From a virus: DNA of 21,580 nt. The notes beneath the pieces were generated by a model. That model was not told the DNA's origin. It worked only from the letters and a program-made list of their open reading frames with translations, and ran no database searches. The stretch covers positions 1 to 21,580 of IMG/VR virus record IMGVR_UViG_3300015261_000167; one strand, written 5' to 3'. Position numbers and translations under genes: made by a program. Shown here piece by piece: positions 7,038-14,249 of the stretch (position 1 is the stretch's first letter; each line of letters starts with the position of its first letter).

Positions 7038-7820
7038 ATGGCATCGAATCTAGACGGTGCGTTGGCAAGCATTAGTCGTCATAAACAGATGATTGATGGT
7101 TGTAATGGGCGGGTTAAGTGGGCAGCGAAAAATGCTGTTTTTCATCTTGAGATGTCGGGCAAGCTTCTCAGCATCGACCCGTTAATGTCTGCGTTTCGTG
7201 CTATATGTGCTGAAGAAGAGGCAGCTACAGCGCTTATCTTTTCGCTTAAACGGCTTAAGTACGAAGGTGCGGGGAAAATCCAGTTCAAAAGCCATCAAGA
7301 TAAGCAGGCCGTAATCTTTTTCATTCATGCAATGAGAGAATGGGTCAACGATTTCAAAGTTGAGGTAAGTCATATTTTCTCAGATGCACGCTTGTATCCA
7401 ACGGAAGTGAACGGGCGTCATGCTGTTGGTATATATCTCCCACTGCTAAACACCGACAAGGCGGTGCATCCAATCCCGCCCCTATCATTGAATGTCCGAG
7501 GAAAAAGCTCTTGGGATGAAATCATTAACGGACTAGTAGCAAAGAAATGCGATGCAGACGGGTTCATTGGATTGAAAGAATATGTAGAAAAGCGTGCAAA
7601 TACCAGGAACGAACTTCTATACGCTACCGACAAAGGTATCCCGGCTTGGAAAACTGGAGTAGAACACTTTATCGTCAATCAATGCGGGATTGTAGAAGCC
7701 CTGCTTTTCTCAGTTGGCCTAATTGATCCATGGGGCGGTAAGGACAAGGATCGTTCACCAATTGTTGAGTCGTGTATTGCTGTGTTTTTAAAGTCATTCC
7801 GATTGCCACCAAAAAATTAG
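7038..7820 (+). CDS. Hypothetical protein, possible AbiV/HEPN-like helical protein
   Basis: A 260-aa, mainly helical protein. The N-terminal region (AAKNAVFHLEMSGKLLSI... then AICAEEEAATALIFSLKRL) recalls AbiV-type proteins, in which an acidic EE motif follows a helical pair. Near residues 190-200 the stretch KRANTRNELLY resembles an RNxxxH HEPN motif with Tyr in place of His. These likenesses are weak, so no function is assigned. The start at 7038 follows GAGG about ten bases upstream; an in-frame GTG at 7017 is the alternative. It is divergent from the PAPS-reductase-family gene and heads a + strand cassette, as expected for a lysogen-expressed defence or exclusion gene. Confidence 0.7.
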   Translation: MASNLDGALASISRHKQMIDGCNGRVKWAAKNAVFHLEMSGKLLSIDPLMSAFRAICAEEEAATALIFSLKRLKYEGAGKIQFKSHQDKQAVIFFIHAMREWVNDFKVEVSHIFSDARLYPTEVNGRHAVGIYLPLLNTDKAVHPIPPLSLNVRGKSSWDEIINGLVAKKCDADGFIGLKEYVEKRANTRNELLYATDKGIPAWKTGVEHFIVNQCGIVEALLFSVGLIDPWGGKDKDRSPIVESCIAVFLKSFRLPPKN

Positions 7821-7858
7821 GCTCCGGCTGCCAATGCTGTTGAAGAGGCAGCTGAGCC
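7820..7858 (+). terminator. Imperfect hairpin after the gene ending at 7820, possible transcription end
   Basis: GGCTC-cg-GCTGCC pairs with GGCAGC-t-GAGCC across a 14-nt loop. No T-run follows, so it is at best a weak or factor-dependent terminator, or a processing stem. The 60 bases after the stop codon hold no gene. Confidence 0.3.
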
Positions 7859-7882
7859 GAAACCGCACTCCGTGATCGAAGG

Positions 7883-7943
7883 TGGCAATTTCGTTTGGTT
7901 AGGGGTATTACGGGTGACCGGCATGGAGCCGGATCAAGGAGAT
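7883..7943 (+). promoter_or_regulatory. Promoter and leader cassette, copy 1
   Basis: Compared with 9660-9720, two blocks are identical: TGGCAATT (7883-7890) and a 42-base block (7902-7943). The 11 bases between them have diverged but kept their length. This fits a -35-like TGGCAA and a -10-like TATTAC (7906-7911) separated by 17 bases. The block continues into a hairpin CCGGC-atgga-GCCGG (7918-7932) and the SD AAGGAG (7936-7941). It drives the gene starting at 7948. Confidence 0.65.
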
Positions 7944-7947
7944 GGTG

Positions 7948-8157
7948 ATGTTTCCAAATGCATGCTGCAAAAGATCAATGCATTCTTATGATGGCGACGA
8001 CAACCTTGGTGACTTCCAAGTCATCGGCGGTCGTGATGCGGTCGATGAAGAGTTGCTCGTTAAGTGCAAGGATTGCCATGACGAATGGAGCAGGCGGTAC
8101 CAGAAGGATGGAACGCTGATCTGGATGAAAACGAAACAAATTTCTCAGCCTTCATAA
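7948..8157 (+). CDS. Small CxxC protein
   Basis: A 69-aa protein with CC at residues 6-7 and KCKDC at ~39-43, a possible metal-binding pair of Cys sites (C..C-x30-CxxC), followed by a basic tail. Upstream in-frame ATG (7942) and GTG (7945) touch the SD. The ATG at 7948 lies six bases after AAGGAG, exactly the spacing of the gene sharing this leader (9725), which decides the start. No family recognised. It is the second gene of the 7038-8157 cassette but has its own promoter copy. Confidence 0.6.
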   Translation: MFPNACCKRSMHSYDGDDNLGDFQVIGGRDAVDEELLVKCKDCHDEWSRRYQKDGTLIWMKTKQISQPS

Positions 8158-8175
8158 CTGGCCCGCCATATTTAC

Positions 8176-9183
8176 TCAAGCAGCGGCGCGTTTGAGCTGC
8201 TCGGTCAGCTGTGTAGGCAGACCGCGCAGCGTCAGCGTGCCGCCTGCTTCGTCGAACTCGATCTTGTGGCCCAACAAGTGCGCCTCGAAGCTGATCGACA
8301 TGCCCTCGGCCCGGCCGGTGAAGCGTCGGAATTTGTCGAGCGTCTTCTTGTCCGGCGGCAGGGCATCGGAAATCCCGTAATCCTTCGCCTTGATGAAGTC
8401 GTAGAAGTTCTTTGGCCGGTCTTCGTCGATCAACTCCGAAAGCTCGTCAAGGGTGATCGGCTCGCCGAGCTTGGCCTGGGCCATGGAGTAGTTGACCAGC
8501 GTGTGTGTCTTCTCGCGCGCTGAGTCCTCTGGTAGATCCTCACTTTCAACAAAGTCGCTGAACGCTTTGAGCAAGGTCCGGGTTTCGCTTGGGCCGTCGA
8601 TCCCTTCCTGGCAACCGATGAAGTCGCGGAAGTAGTCGTTCAGGCGGCGGCCCTGCTTACCCTTCAGGTACGAGATGTACTGCTTCGACTGTTTGTTGTT
8701 CTGCCATTCGCTGATGTTTATGCGCGCAGCCAGGCGGATGTGGTCCAGGTCCAGGCGCTTCACGGTCATCAGGGCCAGTTCTTCAGTCATGGTCACCGCT
8801 TCGGTTTCCTGCACCAGGGCGATGACCAGGTAATCGGTCATGCCTTGCTGATAGTGGCAGAAGAGGGCGTGCCCACCGGTGGTGAGGTTCGACTCTTCCA
8901 TCAGCTTAGTCAGGTGCTCGACGGCGGTGGTGCTGAAGGCCAGGAAGTCGGTTACGCCGGCCAGGTACTTGCCGAGCCATCCGCTCAATGGGTAAGCGCC
9001 TGATTCTTGATGAAAGAACCCCCAGCCCTTACCGGCAGTGGCGTTGTAGCTTTCGTTGAGCTGGCTCATCAGGTCGTCACGGGCCGGGCTCTCGACCTGC
9101 TCGGAGGCGCCCAAGAACAGCACGGCCGGGCTACCGTCGGGCTTCTTGTCGATCTTGTGGATGACGCTATGGCGTACAGGCAT
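8176..9183 (-). CDS. Nucleoid-associated protein, YejK/NdpA family
   Basis: 335 aa, the same length as the E. coli YejK/NdpA protein as I remember it. The start at [14 protein letters not shown], the central [21 protein letters not shown] region, [19 protein letters not shown] and [17 protein letters not shown] are typical of PF04245. Cellular members associate with the nucleoid; a phage copy may act on host or phage chromatin during early infection, which is inference. The start at 9183 has TGAGGT eight bases upstream. An in-frame start at 9285 would add 34 unrelated residues across the leader hairpin 9204-9229. No neighbour suggests an operon partner; it is a single minus-strand gene between two + cassettes. 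Confidence 0.92.
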   Translation of the reverse strand: MPVRHSVIHKIDKKPDGSPAVLFLGASEQVESPARDDLMSQLNESYNATAGKGWGFFHQESGAYPLSGWLGKYLAGVTDFLAFSTTAVEHLTKLMEESNLTTGGHALFCHYQQGMTDYLVIALVQETEAVTMTEELALMTVKRLDLDHIRLAARINISEWQNNKQSKQYISYLKGKQGRRLNDYFRDFIGCQEGIDGPSETRTLLKAFSDFVESEDLPEDSAREKTHTLVNYSMAQAKLGEPITLDELSELIDEDRPKNFYDFIKAKDYGISDALPPDKKTLDKFRRFTGRAEGMSISFEAHLLGHKIEFDEAGGTLTLRGLPTQLTEQLKRAAA

Positions 9184-9203
9184 TTCGTTTACCTCAGGTA
9201 GGC

Positions 9204-9229
9204 GCCGCTCTCCGGTGACCGGATGCGGC
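9204..9229 (-). promoter_or_regulatory. Leader hairpin of the yejK-like gene
   Basis: On the minus strand GCCGC-at-CCGGT-c-ACCGG-aga-GCGGC forms a two-part stem. The outer arms are the same GCCGC/GCGGC as at 1479-1493 and 2765-2778. It lies about eight bases before the SD TGAGGT. Confidence 0.45.
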
Positions 9230-9303
9230 TGTGTGTGTGAAATTTGGTGAAGTGGCGGTTTGATGGCTCTATGATTCGCCACCACCTACAGGGAGAGTTT
9301 TAA

Positions 9304-9642
9304 ATGCGTTTTTTACTGGCTACAGCGATAGCTATTGCGATTGCAGGCTGCTCCGGGCCCGGCGTTGTTCCGATGGGCCGCGACACCTACATGATTGCGA
9401 AGGACGGTAGCTTCACTACTTTTGGCGGTGGCGCTGTAAAAGCGGAGCTGTACCAAGAAGCCGATGCGTTCTGTGGCAAGAAGGGGAAGCAGTTGATGCC
9501 AGTCAAAGAGGCGTCCAGGGATTCGGGTTACGGGCGCTACGCAAATGCCGAATTGCAATTCCGTTGTCTTGACGCGAACGACCCAGAGATGGGCCGACCG
9601 ACGATGGAGTCAGAGCCACAGCTGAAGATCAAAGTGGAGTAA
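9304..9642 (+). CDS. Small secreted lipoprotein, moron candidate
   Basis: A 112-aa protein with a lipoprotein signal peptide: MRFLLATAIAIA then the lipobox IAGC with Cys16 as the lipidated residue; Ser at +2 suggests outer-membrane sorting. The mature part has two further Cys (in AFCGKKGK and QFRCLD) that could form a disulfide, and a YGRYANAELQFRC stretch typical of small Pseudomonas lipoproteins of unknown function. The start has GGGAGAG seven bases upstream, and a -10-like TATGAT lies at 9270-9275. As a + strand gene in a prophage it may alter the envelope of the lysogen. Confidence 0.8.
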   Translation: MRFLLATAIAIAIAGCSGPGVVPMGRDTYMIAKDGSFTTFGGGAVKAELYQEADAFCGKKGKQLMPVKEASRDSGYGRYANAELQFRCLDANDPEMGRPTMESEPQLKIKVE

Positions 9643-9659
9643 GCCGCCATTTGCGGTGA

Positions 9660-9720
9660 TGGCAATTAAGTCTAGGTTGGGGTATTACGGGTGACCGGCA
9701 TGGAGCCGGATCAAGGAGAT
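9660..9720 (+). promoter_or_regulatory. Promoter and leader cassette, copy 2
   Basis: The second copy of the 7883-7943 cassette: identical TGGCAATT (9660-9667) and a 42-base block (9679-9720) with -10-like TATTAC (9683-9688), hairpin CCGGC-atgga-GCCGG (9695-9709) and AAGGAG (9713-9718). The offset between the two copies is constant at 1777 bases throughout, with no indel. Confidence 0.65.
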
Positions 9721-9724
9721 TGTT

Positions 9725-10378
9725 TTGGCAAAGAAGCTTGAGTTTTGGGGGGCATTGGGCACCACTTTCTACCTGGCGATTATCGTAGTGACTGTTGCCA
9801 ACAACTTCGATGATTTCTTATGCCTTAAGCTTAATGAATTAGGAGATTTTCTCGCGGGAGTTTTCGGGCCTGTTGCATTTCTATGGCTGGTTCTTGGTTT
9901 CTTGCAGCAAGGTAGAGAACTAAAATTAAGCACTGATGCATTAAGGCTGCAAGCGGACGAACTCAGGGCTTCCGTGGAACAACAGACGATGATGGTTGAA
10001 TCTCAAAAAATAACCTTGGATAACCATGAGCGCTCACTTGATCCATTGCTGGTTTTGCAAGCTATACCGGGGACGCTTGATGAAGATGGGGACCATCATT
10101 TTCAGTTCAAGGTATTCAATAAGGGCGCATATTGTGAGGATGTAGAGATAAGTATTTCATCAGATGATTTTAGCTTTAGCCTGAGGGCGGAGCCGCTTTA
10201 TGATGATACATATACAACGTTTTCAGTTGGCGGGTGGAGCGATAAAGTAAACGTCGTAATTTCATATCTACGTGTAAGTGGGAATGCTGGAGTCCAGAAA
10301 TTTCAACTCACTAAGGCTGGGCACGAAGATGAAATTTGGTATGCGATTTCGAAGCTCAGGTCGGGGTCGGCACGCTGA
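9725..10378 (+). CDS. Two-helix membrane protein with coiled coil, paralogue of the product at 4306-4995
   Basis: 217 aa, starting at TTG six bases after AAGGAG, a clear case where the SD decides a non-ATG start. Membrane segments are at ~8-25 and ~41-60, a heptad-like polar stretch at ~64-105 (LRLQADELRASVEQQ), then a beta-rich C-terminal domain (FQFKVFNKGAYCEDVEISI) that could be an Ig-like or C2-like sandwich. Residues 36-91 align gap-free with the 4306-4995 product (41/56 identical), while the C-termini do not. Conserved membrane anchor plus variable outer domain suggests a family that diversifies its recognition part. Function unknown. Confidence 0.75.
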   Translation: MAKKLEFWGALGTTFYLAIIVVTVANNFDDFLCLKLNELGDFLAGVFGPVAFLWLVLGFLQQGRELKLSTDALRLQADELRASVEQQTMMVESQKITLDNHERSLDPLLVLQAIPGTLDEDGDHHFQFKVFNKGAYCEDVEISISSDDFSFSLRAEPLYDDTYTTFSVGGWSDKVNVVISYLRVSGNAGVQKFQLTKAGHEDEIWYAISKLRSGSAR

Positions 10379-10428
10379 AAAATCTCTTCCCCTGACCAGG
10401 AATTACTTTGTTTTTTGGATGATGCTAT

Positions 10429-10914
10429 TCAGTCTTCGCTGTCGTCGTCGGCGTTCATCTGCAGCGATTCGGCAAAACCTGTCTGCTGTAATTTGCGCGC
10501 CACGTTTTCAGATACCTCGAAACCGTGGCGCTTAATTTTGAATAGCGGGGCGGACGCATCAGCGTTTAGCGAGTGAGCGTGCGAGATCAGCCGCCAGATG
10601 GTCGAACGGTCTTTCGTCTCGCCCAGTTCGGCGGTGAGCGCTGCCAGCCGGTCACGCATACCCTGGCGGAAGTAATGGCGGATGATGTCGGACGGCCCTT
10701 TAACCTTTGGCGGCGCCGGCGGCAGTTCCTCGGCTCGGCCATTAAGCACCAGCAGTTGCACCGCCTCGCTGACTTCCTCGATCTCATGCCAGCGCATCAG
10801 ATCATCGAGCATCTGCCGGGTACCGTACGGGACCGTGTGCCGCAATTCCTGCTCGCCCAGCTCCAGCCGCTTCTCGGCAAGCTTGGCCGTGCGTTCCTTC
10901 TGTTCGGCTGCCAT
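10429..10914 (-). CDS. Phage hypothetical protein, possibly ribbon-helix-helix-like
   Basis: A 161-aa protein with a charged N-terminal helix (residues 1-25). The next region, ELRHTVPYGTRQMLDDLMRW then EEVSEAVQLLVLNG, has the spacing of a ribbon-helix-helix DNA-binding fold (strand, helix, turn, helix), though I cannot name the family. The linker PPAPPKVKG separates it from a helical C-terminal half with an acidic tail (DDDSED). The start has AGAGGTAGG upstream. It may be a phage DNA-binding regulator; this is inference from secondary-structure appearance only. Confidence 0.65.
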   Translation of the reverse strand: MAAEQKERTAKLAEKRLELGEQELRHTVPYGTRQMLDDLMRWHEIEEVSEAVQLLVLNGRAEELPPAPPKVKGPSDIIRHYFRQGMRDRLAALTAELGETKDRSTIWRLISHAHSLNADASAPLFKIKRHGFEVSENVARKLQQTGFAESLQMNADDDSED

Positions 10915-10983
10915 GGCCTACCTCTTCTATTCCGCTGGCCGGCAGTGCTAGCCAGGTTTGACGTGTGCGTTGCTGGGGGCGGG

Positions 10984-11454
10984 CTATGCGGCGCATGAAT
11001 CGACCTTCACCTGGTGCCAGGCTCCGACCGCCTCGAAGATCCGCGCGGCGTGTGCCTCGTCCAGAGATATCGCTTCAGGGATAGCGATCCAACCCGAGGC
11101 CACCATCTGGCTCTGGTTGGCTTCGTCGCGCAGTTGCTTGTAGCAATGCTCGATCACGTCGGCCAGGTGGTCGGATAGATAAACGCCATTGGGCGCGACC
11201 TCCACCGACTTGCTGTAGCGGTCGCCGCGGGCGTCGATACACAGGGCGCTGAGGTAGATCGTCCACCGATGAGGAACTCCGCAAACGGCCTGGCCGATCT
11301 TCCCGGGCGGGATGTTCTTCAGCGACTTGTAATTGACCATGCCCTGGCGGCCGCTCGGGTCGATGTTCACCACCGCGACGTGATTGGTGGCGAGGAGGGC
11401 GCGGCACGAGCGTTCAATGCGGGCCTTGAGGTTGTGCGGTTTGCGCTTGCTCAT
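10984..11454 (-). CDS. Conserved Pseudomonas phage hypothetical protein
   Basis: A 156-aa protein of a type I recall from many Pseudomonas prophages: a basic N-terminus (SKRKPHNLKARIERSCRALL), then ATNHVAVVNIDPSGRQG, a central HRWTIYLSALC and a C-terminal SLDEAHAARIFEAVGAW. Function unknown. Its start overlaps the stop of the 80-aa gene upstream by ATGA. Nothing in the sequence suggests a catalytic motif. Confidence 0.75.
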   Translation of the reverse strand: MSKRKPHNLKARIERSCRALLATNHVAVVNIDPSGRQGMVNYKSLKNIPPGKIGQAVCGVPHRWTIYLSALCIDARGDRYSKSVEVAPNGVYLSDHLADVIEHCYKQLRDEANQSQMVASGWIAIPEAISLDEAHAARIFEAVGAWHQVKVDSCAA

Positions 11455-11693
11455 AACGAGTTCGCCATCAGCCGCAGTGCTTTGCGATCCGCAGCCGTCA
11501 GTCCCTTTGGCTTTCGCTTGAGGACCGTTTCAGGGTCTATTTTTTCAGACCGCCGAGGGGGCTTCGGATTGTCCGGGGGGCTCTTTAAGTGTTCTATTCG
11601 GCCCCCGGCCGCCAGGTGCTGAGCGACCTGCTCGGATATTGATTTGGCGTGCTGTTGCTGTTGCTCGAACATGCCCAGATGGATGCTGATCAT
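11451..11693 (-). CDS. Small hypothetical protein
   Basis: 80 aa, starting MISIHLGMFEQQQQHAKS. A Gln-rich helix is followed by a proline/lysine-rich linker (PPDNPKPPRRSEK) and a short C-terminal helix (GLTAADRKALRLMANSL). The frame is open further upstream, but that part overlaps the gp157 gene. The ATG at 11693 has GTGAGG six bases before it, formed across the gp157 stop codon, so this start is preferred. The stop overlaps the next start by four bases. The low-complexity middle suggests a flexible DNA- or protein-binding tail. No family recognised. Confidence 0.65.
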   Translation of the reverse strand: MISIHLGMFEQQQQHAKSISEQVAQHLAAGGRIEHLKSPPDNPKPPRRSEKIDPETVLKRKPKGLTAADRKALRLMANSL

Positions 11694-11700
11694 GATGGCC

Positions 11701-12264
11701 TCACTTAATGCGGATCGAGCTTTCGCCTCGCTCAAGGTGAGCCCACTTCGGCTCCTCGAGCAGTTCGTGTTCCGCATCCTCCCCGGCGTCCATTCGCTTG
11801 CGCACAGCCGCGTTGTGATCGCGGATTTCCTTGAGCTTGGCGGCAATGGCTTTTTTGTCGGGTGAGATGCTCGATTTCACAGACGTTAGTTCATCAGGCA
11901 CTGCATCTTCGTTGTCGACGATTACCCGCTCGCTGCCCACCGCCGAGGTGATGGTGAACAGTGGTCGCTTGATCGACTTGATGTTGGCGGCTTCCATGTT
12001 GCGGCGCAGGAAATCGCTGACCTGGGAAATGACGTTGGATTTGATGCGCTTCAGCTCGGTGAGGCGCTCAATCTCCGTCTCGATGGCCGTTACGTCGCTT
12101 TCAATGTTGCGGCGCAGCATGACGATGTTGTCGGCCTTGAGGTTGAAGTCGCCATGAATCTCGTCCATGGCGTGCTGCAAGGCCTCCTTGAGGCCCTCAT
12201 CATCTGTGTCGGACATGGCTTGCAGTTCAGCGAGCTGGCCGGTGAGCTTGTATAAATTGGTCAT
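11701..12264 (-). CDS. Siphovirus Gp157 family protein
   Basis: A 187-aa protein. The N-terminus MTNLYKLTGQLAELQAM, the long charged coiled coil (residues ~30-95, e.g. ETEIERLTELKRIKSNV), then FLRRNMEAANIKSIKRPLFTIT and a lysine-rich C-terminus are characteristic of the Gp157 family, usually encoded beside phage single-strand annealing or SSB genes. The biochemical role is unsettled. It overlaps the upstream annealing-protein gene by ATGA, which supports a shared recombination module. Confidence 0.88.
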   Translation of the reverse strand: MTNLYKLTGQLAELQAMSDTDDEGLKEALQHAMDEIHGDFNLKADNIVMLRRNIESDVTAIETEIERLTELKRIKSNVISQVSDFLRRNMEAANIKSIKRPLFTITSAVGSERVIVDNEDAVPDELTSVKSSISPDKKAIAAKLKEIRDHNAAVRKRMDAGEDAEHELLEEPKWAHLERGESSIRIK

Positions 12265-13004
12265 GCTGCTTCCTCATCGGGCTTTTCTAGTTGCGCCTTT
12301 CGCTCTTCGAAAGCCTTCGTAATACGTTTGATAAAAGCCGTTTCGTTCCGGCGTGTTGCTTCGCGGAGATACTTCACGTTGACCAGATTCAATTCGTGAA
12401 GTGATACGGCTTTGCCGATGGTTTCGACGGCCGACGCGAGCCAGTCCACGCGTTCCTGCTTCTGGCGCAGCTGCTCAGCGTCCTTGTCTTCCGCTTTTTC
12501 GAGTGCGAACACCTCGGTGATGGTGTCGACGTAGCTGGGGTCATCGAACATGCCCAGGTAAATGTCAGCCGCGAAGCCCAATGCTTGCAGGCACTTACCA
12601 ATGCCGTCTGTGAGGGACTTTTTAGCGGTGTCCCAGTCAGTCAGGATTTTCCCCTGCTGCAGGTATACGAAAGGCGTGTGGCCGTATTGCTGGATGGTGC
12701 ATTTCTGGCCGTCTTTGCCCGTGTACCAGAGCTCAACCTTTACGGTGTGCACCTTCGCGCAGATCATCGGTGCGCCGGGCCACTCTTTCGTGGGGGCCTG
12801 GAGCGGGGCGCCTTCGTCGAAGCGATCCTCAAGAACAGTCCAGCCCCAGCCTTCACCGCAGGGCCCGAACAGCTCAGTGGCTCGATGCATGAGGTACGTA
12901 GGCCTGATGGCGGTGCCCTTGAACCCACCTGCGCCGGTAAATTTCTTGGTTACTTCGGGGTCAGTAGTTTCGACCTGATCCCAAATTCTGGTGTTGTCGG
13001 TCAT
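12261..13004 (-). CDS. Probable single-strand DNA annealing protein (Rad52-like)
   Basis: A 247-aa protein. The core GGFKGTAIRPTYLMHRATE, then FGPCGEGWGWTVLEDRFDEG, a beta-rich section (KVHTVKVELWY), and KSLTDGIGKCLQALGFAADIYLG resemble phage Rad52/ERF-like single-strand annealing proteins; this is recalled, not searched. The C-terminal third is a charged helical tail. The ATG at 13004 overlaps the stop of the ATPase gene (TGATG) and has GGAG eight bases upstream; a TTG at 13019 would overlap more and is less likely. With Gp157 downstream it forms a likely recombination cassette, though no exonuclease or SSB gene is visible. Confidence 0.7.
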   Translation of the reverse strand: MTDNTRIWDQVETTDPEVTKKFTGAGGFKGTAIRPTYLMHRATELFGPCGEGWGWTVLEDRFDEGAPLQAPTKEWPGAPMICAKVHTVKVELWYTGKDGQKCTIQQYGHTPFVYLQQGKILTDWDTAKKSLTDGIGKCLQALGFAADIYLGMFDDPSYVDTITEVFALEKAEDKDAEQLRQKQERVDWLASAVETIGKAVSLHELNLVNVKYLREATRRNETAFIKRITKAFEERKAQLEKPDEEAA

Positions 13005-14098
13005 CACTTGGTTCTCCAATCTGCGGAGCGCTTAACCAGGTCTTTGAAGGACACTGCCGGCAGCCTGCTCATGTATTTTTTGTTGTCGCGGTACCACTCT
13101 TCGAGAGCCTCCCGTGGGGTCTGGATCGCCACAATGTGGGTGATCTGCTCGCGGTAGGATGTTGAGTTGGCAACTTGCGAGTGGAAGGCGCTGCGAACGA
13201 CCACGGTGTTGGTCATCCCTTTTTTCACCAGGGCTGTGAGCTCTTCCTGAGACTTCACGGCAATCGCGCCGGGGTGTTTCTTCTGGAAGAGCCGGTAGCA
13301 CGCCTCCTTGACCAGTTCGGTGCTGCCGTACTCGACGTACTCAACATCCGGGACGCCCTGTTCAATTTTTTCTGCCACCTCGTCGAGCCGTCCGGTGTCG
13401 ATCCAGGCATTTTTCGAAACCTGTTTCAGGTCCCATCCGCAGACCGTCTGCCTGTCGCGCTCAAGCTTCAAATGCTCGGGCAAAATGTCGTAGCCGTAGG
13501 TCAGCTCGGTGTCGCACACGTAGAGCGAGCCTACGTACAGTTTCCCCGGCCGCGATGGCAGGATGTGGCCGTATTTGCTTCCGATCACGTCGCTCATCGC
13601 AGGCTGCATCCGCAGGCACATGCCACGGATCTCCTCCTCGTGTTCAGAGGTGATGCCGGAAATGATGAACTCAACGCCCTGATTCGGCCGGTGCGCCGGC
13701 GTCTCGTTGATGCAAAGCACCTCGGCGTCGAATTGGTCGCTGTGCCGGAACTCAGGAACCCATTGTTTGTTGCCATTGAGGACTGTTACGCCGAAGCCGT
13801 TACGGGTCAGCACCAGCATGGCGATTTTGTAGCCCTCGCCAAAACTGCCAATCGCGTCATCGCGGTCGGACTTGGAAGTGCTGCCCAGCACCAGGGTGCT
13901 GGCCTCCAGCCGTGCGAACCGGCTGGTGATGAACAGCTGGCCTTGCGCAAAGGCATATTCAAACGGGGATTCACTGTCCAGGGCGTTCTGGATCAGCTCG
14001 CGTACCGCCTCTTTCAGGCCCCAGTGGCGCACGTAATCCCGCGAAAGCGGAAGTTCATAGGATTTGGAACGGATGCGGTCTGCGATTGCTGCGAGCAT
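13004..14098 (-). CDS. GHKL-type ATP-binding protein
   Basis: A 364-aa protein. The N box RELIQNALDS (Glu34, Asn38) and the lid/G box AIGSFGEGYKIAML (83-95), preceded by LVLGSTSK (69-76), place it in the GHKL superfamily (histidine kinase, Hsp90, MutL, MORC). The expected DxGxG between them is degenerate (SRFARL at ~59-64), so adenine contacts must differ. No kinase, transducer or topoisomerase domain is recognisable. The start at 14098 has GGGAG seven bases upstream; ATG at 14116 would add six residues but abuts its SD. The gene is coupled to the annealing protein by TGATG, suggesting a role in DNA processing. Confidence 0.75.
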   Translation of the reverse strand: MLAAIADRIRSKSYELPLSRDYVRHWGLKEAVRELIQNALDSESPFEYAFAQGQLFITSRFARLEASTLVLGSTSKSDRDDAIGSFGEGYKIAMLVLTRNGFGVTVLNGNKQWVPEFRHSDQFDAEVLCINETPAHRPNQGVEFIISGITSEHEEEIRGMCLRMQPAMSDVIGSKYGHILPSRPGKLYVGSLYVCDTELTYGYDILPEHLKLERDRQTVCGWDLKQVSKNAWIDTGRLDEVAEKIEQGVPDVEYVEYGSTELVKEACYRLFQKKHPGAIAVKSQEELTALVKKGMTNTVVVRSAFHSQVANSTSYREQITHIVAIQTPREALEEWYRDNKKYMSRLPAVSFKDLVKRSADWRTK

Positions 14099-14144
14099 GA
14101 CTATCTCCCGCGCCATCCTTGCGGTGGGCGCTGTGCGAAATGAT

Positions 14145-14249
14145 TTATTGGGTGATCAGGCCGCCGATGGCTGGGCCCAGGAAAACAACTGCGATGAAGG
14201 TCAGGCCCACAATGGCCGAGGTCAGGCGGATGGCTTGGCGGGGCGTCAT
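14145..14249 (-). CDS. Very small membrane protein (34 aa)
   Basis: MTPRQAIRLTSAIVGL is followed by a hydrophobic run (TFIAVVFLGPAIGGLI), a single membrane helix. Although very short, its ATG overlaps the stop of the upstream gene by ATGA, the same joint used by each neighbour in this run, which argues strongly that it is translated. It ends 47 bases before the ATPase gene start. Function unknown; small single-helix proteins in phage early operons sometimes act on host membrane proteins. Confidence 0.6.
   Translation of the reverse strand: MTPRQAIRLTSAIVGLTFIAVVFLGPAIGGLITQ

Noticed and set aside
12585-13157. A 190-residue + strand open frame
   Set aside because: It lies opposite the annealing protein and the end of the ATPase gene and shows the composition of a GC-rich shadow frame.
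13175-14143. A 322-residue + strand open frame
   Set aside because: It is antisense to the GHKL ATPase, whose motifs are unmistakable; the + frame has no SD or recognisable motif.
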